Assembly (NCBI GenBank): GCA_041584475.1
Contig: JBFHDX010000086.1
Coordinates: 1-16,063 of the forward strand
From: JBFHDX01 sp041584475
GTDB lineage: Bacteria > Pseudomonadota > Alphaproteobacteria > UBA8366 > JADFVY01
Length of the DNA stretch: 16,063 bases
Reading direction: 5' to 3'
Shown here: positions 7,430-13,824 of the stretch, piece after piece
Layout: each line of letters starts with the position of its first letter
Numbering within the stretch: position 1 is the first letter of the stretch
Program-made: the position numbers and the translations under genes
Notes under the pieces: model-generated
What the model saw: the letters and a program-made list of their open reading frames with translations, nothing else
Told to the model about the DNA's origin: nothing
Databases searched by the model: none

Positions 7430-8518
7430 ATGAGCCAACGCGCGATCCCCTGCATCTTCATGCGCGGCGGTACGTCCCGCGGACCGTATTTCCGCATGGC
7501 CGACCTGCCGACCGACGGGGCGACGCGCGATCGCGTGCTGCTCGCGGTCATGGGCTCGCCGGATCTGCGCCAGATCGACGGGCTCGGCGGCGCCGATCCG
7601 CTGACCAGCAAGGTCTGCATGGTATCGCCCTCGAAGCGCCCCGGGGTCGACGTCGATTTCCTTTTCGCCCAGGTTTCCGTCGATCGGGCCATCGTCGACA
7701 CATCGCCGTCCTGCGGCAACATGCTGGCCGGAATAGGGCCGTTCGCGATCGAGCGCGGCATGGTCGCGGCCGGCGACGGCGAGACCACGGTCTCGATCTA
7801 CAACATCAACACGGAGAGCCGGATCGAGGCGGTCGTGCAGACGCCCGGCGGCACCATCAGCTACGAGGGCGACACGGCGATCGACGGTGTGCCGGGGACG
7901 GCCGCACCGATCGTCCTCAATTTCATGGACGTCGTCGGCTCGAAGACGGGGGCGCTGCTGCCGACCGGCCAGGCACGCGAGATGATCGACGGCGTCGAGG
8001 CGAGCTGCGTCGACGTCGCCATGCCGATGGTGATGATGCGGGCCTCGGACGTCGGGATGAGCGGCTACGAGACGCGCGCCGACACCGACGGCAACGAGGC
8101 GCTGATGGCACGGCTCGAGGCGATCCGCCGCGAGGCCGGCCGTCGCATGGGGTTGGGCGACGTCGCCGACCGGGTCGTCCCGAAGATCGGCGTCCTCGCA
8201 GCGCCGCGCGGCGACGGTTCGATCTCGTCGCGCTATTTCACGCCGACGCGGCTGCACGCCGCGCACGCGGTCACCGGCGCCGTCTGCGTCGCCTGCGCCT
8301 GCCAGCTGACGGGATCGGTGGCGGACGGCCTGGCCCGCGTCGCGGGAGCGCCGAAGGAGCGGATCCGCATCGAGCATCCGTCCGGCCACCTCGACGTACA
8401 GCTCGAGGTCTCGGGGTCGGGTCCGGACATGCAGGTGATCCGCGCCGGAGTCCTCCGCACCGCGCGCAAGATCATGGCCGGCGACGTCTTCGTCCCGCAC
8501 GACATATGGCGCGACTAG
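7430..8518 (+). CDS. PrpF-superfamily isomerase, probable 4-oxalomesaconate tautomerase (GalD-like)
   Basis: The 362-residue product belongs to the PrpF fold family, whose members shift double bonds in unsaturated di- and tricarboxylic acids: GalD (4-oxalomesaconate tautomerase of gallate degradation), PrpF (2-methylaconitate isomerase) and Mii (methylitaconate isomerase). Seen: N-terminal MRGGTSRGPYF, GLGGADPLTSKV with Lys61, and SPSCGNMLAGIGPFAIE with Cys95, the conserved Lys and Cys regions of the family, then YNINTESRIEA and HAAHAVTGAVCVA in the second lobe. The length is nearer to GalD (about 360) than PrpF (about 390). An open frame upstream would add 106 residues, but these look non-coding and a ribosome site supports 7430. 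It overlaps the following hydratase gene by 13 nt, indicating an operon. Cytoplasmic, with no signal peptide. Given the TcuA-like neighbour, an aconitate-type substrate is also possible. Confidence 0.8.
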   Translation: MSQRAIPCIFMRGGTSRGPYFRMADLPTDGATRDRVLLAVMGSPDLRQIDGLGGADPLTSKVCMVSPSKRPGVDVDFLFAQVSVDRAIVDTSPSCGNMLAGIGPFAIERGMVAAGDGETTVSIYNINTESRIEAVVQTPGGTISYEGDTAIDGVPGTAAPIVLNFMDVVGSKTGALLPTGQAREMIDGVEASCVDVAMPMVMMRASDVGMSGYETRADTDGNEALMARLEAIRREAGRRMGLGDVADRVVPKIGVLAAPRGDGSISSRYFTPTRLHAAHAVTGAVCVACACQLTGSVADGLARVAGAPKERIRIEHPSGHLDVQLEVSGSGPDMQVIRAGVLRTARKIMAGDVFVPHDIWRD

Positions 8519-9417
8519 GCTCGGGGCCGATCGCTTCCGATCCCGTCGCGCACGCGCGCGGGCCGGGACGAAGACGGCACACTCTCGCGCTGGCCGGGGC
8601 GATCGCGTCGCTGGCAATGCTCGCCGCCGCGCCGGCCGGTGCCGACGAGACGTCGCTGGCCGAGGCGATCCTGCGGGCGGACGCGACGGACGGCGACACG
8701 CCGCGCGTCTCGGTCCTCGATCCCGCTATCGACCTCGCCGGCGCCTACCGGGTGCAGCAGATCATCGTCGACCGCCGGCTCGCGAATGGCGACACCGTCG
8801 CCGGCTTCAAGGCCGGGCTGACCGGCAGGCTCGCCCGCTGGTGGTTCGACATCGAGGCCCCGGTGTTCGGCGTGATCCTCGGCTCGGCGCTGCACCGCAA
8901 CGGCGACACGCTCGCCATTCCGCGGAACCGGCACATGCTGCTGGAGACCGAGATCGCCTTCGTTGCGGGCTCGCGCATCGACCGGCCGCTGGCCGACATC
9001 GCCGAACTGAAGCCGCTGATCCGCGCCGTCGTGCCCGTTATCGAGGCGCCCGCCGGCGGATTCCCGAAGGCCGAAGCCCGCAAGCTCACGGTCGCCGACA
9101 TCGTCGCCAACAACGTCTCCGCCCATGCCCTGATCGTCGGCAAGGAACGGCCGGCGGCGGGCATCGACCTCAAGGCGCTGCAGGCGACGCTGTCGCGGGA
9201 CGGCAAGGCGCTGAGTTCCGGCAGCGGCGCCGACGCCATGGGCGACCCGTGGACCGCGGCGCTCTGGCTGGTCAACGTCGCGGTCGCGCGCGGCCGCGTC
9301 GTCGAACCGGGCCACGTGCTGACCACCGGCGTCATCGGCAAGCGCATCGAGGCCGAGCCCGGCCGTTACAGCGCCGATTTCGGCACGCTGGGTCGAATCG
9401 ACTTCGAAGTCAGGTGA
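8506..9417 (+). CDS. 2-keto-4-pentenoate hydratase (MhpD) family protein with export signal
   Basis: The 303-residue product resembles the metal-dependent 2-hydroxypentadienoate hydratase/oxalocrotonate decarboxylase family of meta-cleavage pathways. Seen: AYRVQQIIVDRRLANGD, then GFKAGLT with Lys102, LETEIAF with the paired acids Glu147 and Glu149, and VIEAPAGGF with Glu180, matching the three-glutamate metal site; also DPWTAALWLVN and PGHVLTTGVIG near the C-terminus. Unusually for a cytoplasmic enzyme family, it begins with a basic stretch (RRRH, 22-25), a hydrophobic core (about 27-42) and a cleavage-like AGA before Asp47, so the mature protein of about 257 residues would be periplasmic and of normal family length. 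The ATG at 8506 overlaps the GalD-like gene by 13 nt, with no clear ribosome site, suggesting coupling; a later ATG at 8617 would destroy the signal. Substrate unknown. Confidence 0.78.
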   Translation: MARLGSGPIASDPVAHARGPGRRRHTLALAGAIASLAMLAAAPAGADETSLAEAILRADATDGDTPRVSVLDPAIDLAGAYRVQQIIVDRRLANGDTVAGFKAGLTGRLARWWFDIEAPVFGVILGSALHRNGDTLAIPRNRHMLLETEIAFVAGSRIDRPLADIAELKPLIRAVVPVIEAPAGGFPKAEARKLTVADIVANNVSAHALIVGKERPAAGIDLKALQATLSRDGKALSSGSGADAMGDPWTAALWLVNVAVARGRVVEPGHVLTTGVIGKRIEAEPGRYSADFGTLGRIDFEVR

Positions 9418-9442
9418 CGTCTGCCGAGGCGCAATCATCCGG

Positions 9443-9459
9443 GACCGGGCGCCCCGGTC
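9443..9459. terminator. Possible short hairpin between convergent genes
   Basis: GACCGGG (9443-9449) and CCCGGTC (9453-9459) pair perfectly around a CGC loop, within the 51-nt gap between the convergent hydratase and small membrane protein genes. The position is right for a shared terminator, but neither side has a real T-run, so function is uncertain. Confidence 0.35.
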
Positions 9460-9468
9460 GCGCGGTTG

Positions 9469-10080
9469 TCATTGCCCGTCGGCTGAGCTCATGTCAGTCA
9501 GGATTGCAGCAATGCGTCGCCTGCCGAGAATTGATGCTCCGGCGACATACCGCACCATCATCAAGAAGATGGACACCGCTGCCACAACCAAACCCAGGAA
9601 GGCGAGCGCTTTGCCGATTCCAACGCACGTTGTACTCCCGTCGAGTAGGCAAGCAGCCAACTGCCAAACGTCCAAGGCAACAACGAATACGAGCCACAGC
9701 AGTACCAGATTAACAAGGAGCAGAAGGAATGCTGCCGAGAGCAACGGGTGACGGAACCGTCCGACAATTGTGTTGCCGTCGACGCCCCTCGACATCCGAC
9801 CGTCGAAATACGGCCCGCCTAGAATTCTCGGAAACGGCGACCAGTGACCCCAGTTCCAGAAGACCTTAACGCGGTCGGGAGTCGTCAGATGGACCGAGAG
9901 CGCGCGCCATCGGCTGCTCCAAATGGCCTTGCCGGCGACCGCTGATCGTCGCTTGAGTCGCCGATCGAGCACGCGACCCAATGACTCCAGATCGTGCGTC
10001 GTCGCGAACTCCCAATCCTCCTCCCCGAGAAAGATCCGGCGCTGCCACACCAGAAATTTGCGCAGCGCGTCGAAAAGCAC
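9469..10080 (-). CDS. Hypothetical membrane protein, two predicted transmembrane segments
   Basis: I do not recognise this 203-residue protein. The first 110 residues are polar and Arg/Trp-rich (KAIWSSRWRALSVHL, VFWNWGHWSPFPR). They are followed by a long hydrophobic stretch at about 112-134, possibly to 146, and a second at about 157-178, ending in a basic RRR turn (187-189) and a short polar tail. The start is a GTG at 10080, 10 nt after the aminopeptidase stop, so it may be the last gene of that transcript; the next internal Met would remove most of the soluble part. No good ribosome site is visible. Base composition drops to about 50-60% G+C over 9541-9720 (counted by eye), lower than its neighbours. 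Reading it as a real gene rests on the long hydrophobic helices and the lack of a sensible alternative on the other strand. Confidence 0.65.
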   Translation of the reverse strand: MLFDALRKFLVWQRRIFLGEEDWEFATTHDLESLGRVLDRRLKRRSAVAGKAIWSSRWRALSVHLTTPDRVKVFWNWGHWSPFPRILGGPYFDGRMSRGVDGNTIVGRFRHPLLSAAFLLLLVNLVLLWLVFVVALDVWQLAACLLDGSTTCVGIGKALAFLGLVVAAVSIFLMMVRYVAGASILGRRRIAAILTDMSSADGQ

Positions 10081-10090
10081 GATTCGCCCG

Positions 10091-11899
10091 TCAGCCCGCG
10101 ACCGGCCGCGTCGCCGTCGTCAGCCACGCCGCGGTATCGTCATCGACCAGCGGCGTCAGTGTCTCGCGCACGCGGGCGTGGTAATCGTCGAGCCACGCGA
10201 TCTCGGCCGGCGTCATCAGCGCCGGCTCGACCAGTGCGAGGTCGATCGGTGCCAGCGTCAGCGTCTCGAAGCCCAGCATCGGCTTTTCCGCACCGTCGAT
10301 TTCGAGCGGGGTCACGCAGACAAGGTTCTCGATCCGGATCCCGTAGGCGCCGGCCTTGTAGTAGCCGGGCTCGTTGGAGACGATCATGCCGGGCTTGAGC
10401 GGGATCGTGTTGGGGATCTTCGAGATGCGTTGCGGCCCCTCGTGCACGCCGAGATAGCTGCCGACGCCGTGGCCGGTGCCGTGGTCATAGTCGAGGCCCG
10501 CCTGCCACAGCGCGTGGCGCGCCAGCGCATCCAGCTGCGAGCCGGTGGTGCCCTCGGGAAACCGCGTCGTCGCCAGCGCGATATGGCCCTTGAGGACGCG
10601 CGTGAAGCGGTCGCGCATCTCCGCCGCCGGCTCGCCGATCGCCACCGTCCGTGTCACGTCGGTCGTACCGTCGAGGTATTGCGCGCCAGAGTCGACGAGG
10701 TAGAGCTCGCCGGAACGCAGCTTGCGTTCGCTGTCGGGCGTCACCGTGTAGTGCACGATGGCGCCGTTCGGCCCCGAGCCCGAAATCGTGCGGAACGACA
10801 GGTCGGCGATGTGCTCGCCCTCGAAGCGGAAGGCGCGCAGCTTGTCCGCCGCCGCGATTTCCCCGAGCCTGCCCTTCGGCGCCTCGGCCGCGAGCCAGGC
10901 GAGGAAGCGGCTAAGCGCCGCGCCGTCGCGCCGGTGCGCGGCCCGCGCACCCTCGATCTCGGTGGCGTTCTTGCAGGCCTTCGGAAGCTGGCACGGATCG
11001 GGTTCGCGGACGATCTTCGCGCCCGCCTTCTCGAGTCGACGGAAGATGAGCGACGCGCTGCCGGCGGGATCGGCCATCACGCGGTTGTTCCCGAGCGCCC
11101 AGAGCGCCGGCTCGAACTCGCCCTGTCCGCGCACGCTCACCTCCGGCCCGAGATGCGCCTCCAGCGCCGGTCCGGTCTTTTGCGGATCGACGAACCACTC
11201 GACGCGGCCGTCGGCATACAGGATGGCGAACGAGAGCGGCAGCGGCGTGTGCGCGACGTCGCCGCCGCGCACGTTCAGCAGCCAGGCGATCGAGGCCGGC
11301 GCGCTAATGATCGCCGCGTCGGCGCCGGCGTCGCGCACGGCCTGACCGATGCGGTGACGCTTCGATCGCGAGGATTCGCCGGCGTGCTCGTCGCCGTGCG
11401 GCGTCACCGGTGCGGCCGGCGCCGGCGGGCGATCGAGCCAGGCGCCGTCGATCGGGTTCGCCTTGGCCGCGACCAGCACCGCGCCCGCCTTCTCCGCTGC
11501 GTTCTGCCAGACCTCGAGACCGGCTTCGGTGTGCAGCCAGGGGTCGTAGCCGAGCCGGCCGCCGTGCTGCAGGTTTTCGGCCACCCAGCGTTTCGGCGGC
11601 TCATCGATGATGTGGCGGATCTCGTAAAGCGAATCGTCGACCTGCTTGCGGATCTGCAGCGTGTAACGGCCGTCGGTGAAGACCGCCGCCTTGTCCGTCA
11701 GCACCACGGCGACACCGGCGGAGCCGGTAAAGCCGGTCAGCCAGGCGAGGCGCTCGGCGGATGGTGGCAGGTATTCGTTCTGGAACTCGTCGGCGTGCGG
11801 GACGATGAAGCCATCGAGCCCCTGCTGCGCCAGCCCTTTGCGCACCGCGGCAAGCCGTTCCGCCGGCGACTGAGAAACTGCCTTCGCGGTCTTGCCCAT
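10091..11899 (-). CDS. pepP: Xaa-Pro aminopeptidase (aminopeptidase P family, M24)
   Basis: This enzyme removes N-terminal residues preceding proline from peptides, using two metal ions. The 602-residue product has the long three-domain layout of eukaryote-type (XPNPEP1-like) aminopeptidase P, rather than the roughly 440-residue E. coli PepP. Two creatinase-like N-terminal domains run to about residue 310 (LAWLTGFTGSAGVAVVL, VFTDGRYTLQ, WLLNVRGGD), followed by the catalytic pita-bread domain. The five metal ligands are visible: Asp403 (VDSG), Asp414 (GTTDVTRT), His477 (GTGHGVG), Glu510 (SNEPGYY) and Glu524 (RIENL). No signal peptide is seen, so it is cytoplasmic. The ATG at 11899 gives the usual N-terminus (SPAERLAAVRKGLAQQGLDG); upstream Shine-Dalgarno is weak. 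The small membrane protein gene follows after 10 nt. The gene symbol is by family and is less certain than the function. Confidence 0.93.
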   Translation of the reverse strand: MGKTAKAVSQSPAERLAAVRKGLAQQGLDGFIVPHADEFQNEYLPPSAERLAWLTGFTGSAGVAVVLTDKAAVFTDGRYTLQIRKQVDDSLYEIRHIIDEPPKRWVAENLQHGGRLGYDPWLHTEAGLEVWQNAAEKAGAVLVAAKANPIDGAWLDRPPAPAAPVTPHGDEHAGESSRSKRHRIGQAVRDAGADAAIISAPASIAWLLNVRGGDVAHTPLPLSFAILYADGRVEWFVDPQKTGPALEAHLGPEVSVRGQGEFEPALWALGNNRVMADPAGSASLIFRRLEKAGAKIVREPDPCQLPKACKNATEIEGARAAHRRDGAALSRFLAWLAAEAPKGRLGEIAAADKLRAFRFEGEHIADLSFRTISGSGPNGAIVHYTVTPDSERKLRSGELYLVDSGAQYLDGTTDVTRTVAIGEPAAEMRDRFTRVLKGHIALATTRFPEGTTGSQLDALARHALWQAGLDYDHGTGHGVGSYLGVHEGPQRISKIPNTIPLKPGMIVSNEPGYYKAGAYGIRIENLVCVTPLEIDGAEKPMLGFETLTLAPIDLALVEPALMTPAEIAWLDDYHARVRETLTPLVDDDTAAWLTTATRPVAG

Positions 11900-11942
11900 G
11901 ATGCGTCCGGAGCGTCGGGTCCCGTTGCGCGGTTAGTTGAGA

Positions 11943-11983
11943 ACCGGGGCCTCGCCCCGTGATCGTTCGGGCAAGGCCCCGGT
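11943..11983. terminator. Strong hairpin between permease and aminopeptidase genes
   Basis: The arm 11943-11957 pairs with 11969-11983 in 14 of 15 positions, with one C-A mismatch and an 11-nt loop. It lies 52 nt past the permease stop and 43 nt before the aminopeptidase ATG, both on the minus strand. A transcription terminator for the permease is the simplest reading. However, the minus-strand sequence after the stem (TCTCAACTAACC) has only scattered T, so intrinsic termination may be weak or the hairpin may belong to the aminopeptidase leader. Confidence 0.5.
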
Positions 11984-12035
11984 CCGACTTTACAGGATTA
12001 AGTACTAGGCGCGACAGCGCTGCGCCGCAAGGGTC

Positions 12036-13253
12036 CTAGCGGAACAGCTGCAGCAGGAGAAAGCCTGCACTGACCACGGAACCGGCGGCCGGAATCCACA
12101 GCGGATAGGTGCGGATGCCCGCCGGCGGAGCCGTCTCCCGCGTGCGGATCAGCAGCAGCGACAGGTTGACCAGCGTGAACACGACGAGCACGATCGCCGA
12201 CGTGACTTCGGCCAGCCGCTCCAGCGGGAACAGCAGCGCCAGCGCCAGCACGAGCCCGGTCACCACGGCCGTCGCAACGAGCGGCGTGCGCGTGCGCGGG
12301 TGGACGTAGGCCAGCGCATCGGGCAGCCAGCGCTGGTCGCCCATGCCGTAGAGCACGCGCGAGGCCATGATCATCTGGATCAGGGCGCCGTTCAGCACCG
12401 CGAATACGGCGACGGCACCGATGATCCGCGGCTCACCGCCGGCGCGCTCGTAGATCATCGCCAGCGGCGCGTCGCTGGCCGCGAGTTCCGCCGGCGCGAT
12501 CGTTAGCACGGCGCCGAGCGAGACGAGACCGTAGAGGACCGCCGTGACGCCAAGCGTCATAAAGATCGCCGCCGGCAGCGTCCGCTCGGCGTCCTTCGCC
12601 TCCTCGGCGACATTGACGAGGTCCTCGAAGCCGAGAAAGGCATAGAACGCGAGCATCGCCCCCGCGGCGACGGCGAGCCAGGCGCCCGGCTCGAGGGGCG
12701 GCAGCAGCTCGTCGAGGCGGCCGGCCGCGAGCGACAGGTTGCCGCGCGTCGCCCAGACGATCAGCAGCAGGGCGGCGATTTCGAGCACGGTGAACAGCGC
12801 CGCCGCCGTCACCGATTCACCGATTCCCCAGGCGCAAAGCGCCGCCAGCAGGCCGACGAGGCAAACCAGTGCAAGCGCCGGGGGCAGGTCCACGAATTCG
12901 GCGAGATAGCCGACGGCGCCACTGGCTATCGTCGCCGACGACACAATGCCGGCCGCGACGACCATGAGGCCGACGACGGTCGCCAGCGCTCGCGAACGGA
13001 ACCCTTCCGCCACGTAGACCGCCTCGCCGGCACTCCGCGGGAAGCGCGACACCAGCTCGGCGAAAGCGAAGGCCGAGAGACCGGCCAGCAGCGCCGCGAC
13101 GACGAACGAGACCGGCGCCCACATCCCGGCGCGCCCGGCCACCTTGCCGACGAGCACGAAGATGCCGGCGCCGATCGTCGTGCCGAGGCCGTAGAAGGTG
13201 AGCAGCGGCAGATTGAGCCTGCGGCGGAGCGTGGGATGAGCGTGGTCGGCCAT
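12036..13253 (-). CDS. APC-family amino acid permease
   Basis: The 405-residue integral membrane protein belongs to the amino acid-polyamine-organocation transporters, which import or exchange amino acids across the inner membrane. Seen: TM1 with the unwound GTTIGAGIFVLVG substrate motif (about 24-36), and TM6 with FLGFEDLVNVAEEAKD, typical of the family. About eleven hydrophobic segments can be counted, ending with PLWIPAAGSVVSAGFLLLQLF at the very C-terminus, so the protein is one helix shorter than the standard twelve. Reading on past the TAG stop gives no further hydrophobic segment, so this is not an obvious frameshift. The ATG at 13253 (MADHAHPTLRRRLNLPLL) fits the usual short basic N-terminus; Shine-Dalgarno is weak. 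Substrate cannot be told from sequence. It lies 204 nt downstream of the ACP-like gene on the same strand. Confidence 0.88.
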   Translation of the reverse strand: MADHAHPTLRRRLNLPLLTFYGLGTTIGAGIFVLVGKVAGRAGMWAPVSFVVAALLAGLSAFAFAELVSRFPRSAGEAVYVAEGFRSRALATVVGLMVVAAGIVSSATIASGAVGYLAEFVDLPPALALVCLVGLLAALCAWGIGESVTAAALFTVLEIAALLLIVWATRGNLSLAAGRLDELLPPLEPGAWLAVAAGAMLAFYAFLGFEDLVNVAEEAKDAERTLPAAIFMTLGVTAVLYGLVSLGAVLTIAPAELAASDAPLAMIYERAGGEPRIIGAVAVFAVLNGALIQMIMASRVLYGMGDQRWLPDALAYVHPRTRTPLVATAVVTGLVLALALLFPLERLAEVTSAIVLVVFTLVNLSLLLIRTRETAPPAGIRTYPLWIPAAGSVVSAGFLLLQLFR

Positions 13254-13457
13254 GGCGCGCGATCATGCCTTGCGCAGCGAGCACGCGGCAATGATGCAGC
13301 GCAATCCGGGGCTGTGGCGCGGGTGTCGGACCGCTTCGGGGTGTGTGGTCCCGCGCCCCGACCCCCGCCACCCGTCCCCGCCCGGCGCAGAGGCGCAGGA
13401 TGTCGGCTCCGCCGCCTGTGTGCCCGGCCGGTTCCGGCCTTCGTGCCGAACGCCTGA

Positions 13458-13715
13458 TCAGTCCTTTGACCGCGGGTGCTCGGCGATGCCGAGCGCCGCT
13501 ACCAGATCGCCATAGGTCCTGAGGCGGCGGACGCGGTCGCTGTCGAGTTCGACGCCATAACTCCGTTCGGCGGCAACGAGCAGGCGCAGCAGGTCCGTCG
13601 TATCGAGGCCCAGGACCCGTTGCAGGTCGTCGCCCGCGTGAAGCGCGGTTGCGTCGCGCCCGCTTACCCGCGTGATCAGCAACCGCAATATAACATCGTC
13701 ACGGTTTGTGTTCAT
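13458..13715 (-). CDS. Acyl-carrier-protein-like small protein lacking the phosphopantetheine serine
   Basis: The 85-residue acidic product has the size and helical pattern of an acyl carrier protein: an N-terminal helix (DDVILRLLITRVSG), a loop, then DDLQRVLGLDTTDLLRLLVAAERSYGVEL and VRRLRTYGDLVAALG, which parallels helix II, the EEEFGIEI-type segment and helix IV of ACPs. At the DSL-type attachment site the sequence reads LDTTD, so Ser is replaced by Thr39 (codon at 13599-13601); 4'-phosphopantetheine attachment is therefore doubtful. The ATG at 13715 has a strong ribosome site (GGAGG, 9 nt upstream); a longer frame upstream adds 67 Ser/Arg-rich residues that look non-coding. It sits between the lyase (109 nt upstream) and the permease on the same strand. 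No fatty-acid or polyketide enzyme is adjacent. The ACP resemblance is by pattern and the function is unknown. Confidence 0.65.
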   Translation of the reverse strand: MNTNRDDVILRLLITRVSGRDATALHAGDDLQRVLGLDTTDLLRLLVAAERSYGVELDSDRVRRLRTYGDLVAALGIAEHPRSKD

Positions 13716-13724
13716 CGACGCAGC

Positions 13725-13729
13725 CCTCC
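13725..13729 (-). promoter_or_regulatory. Ribosome binding site of the ACP-like gene
   Basis: On the minus strand the sequence reads GAGGGAGGG, with GGAGG placed 9 nt before the ATG at 13715. It is one of the best Shine-Dalgarno sequences in the window and decides the short 85-residue form over the 152-residue open frame. Confidence 0.65.
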
Positions 13730-13824
13730 CTCGTTCGACTGCAAAGGCCGCCGGAGGAAAAGCAAAGCGATTCGGTTTCCGCGCTCGGAGCGGCTGCTGG
13801 CGCTCGACTCGGGATACGCGGCGT

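Noticed and set aside
9491..9751. 86-residue plus-strand open frame in the lower-G+C stretch
   Set aside because: Ser/Thr/Arg-rich and featureless, whereas the minus strand here encodes two coherent hydrophobic helices.
9923..11962. 679-residue open frame on the plus strand opposite the aminopeptidase gene
   Set aside because: Extremely Arg-rich translation with no motif; the minus strand has all five M24 metal ligands.
13254..13457. Open frames on the plus strand in the spacer upstream of the permease
   Set aside because: Pro/Arg-rich translations with no family resemblance; the spacer appears non-coding. A short GGCCGG/CCGGCC stem near its right end is too weak to call a terminator.
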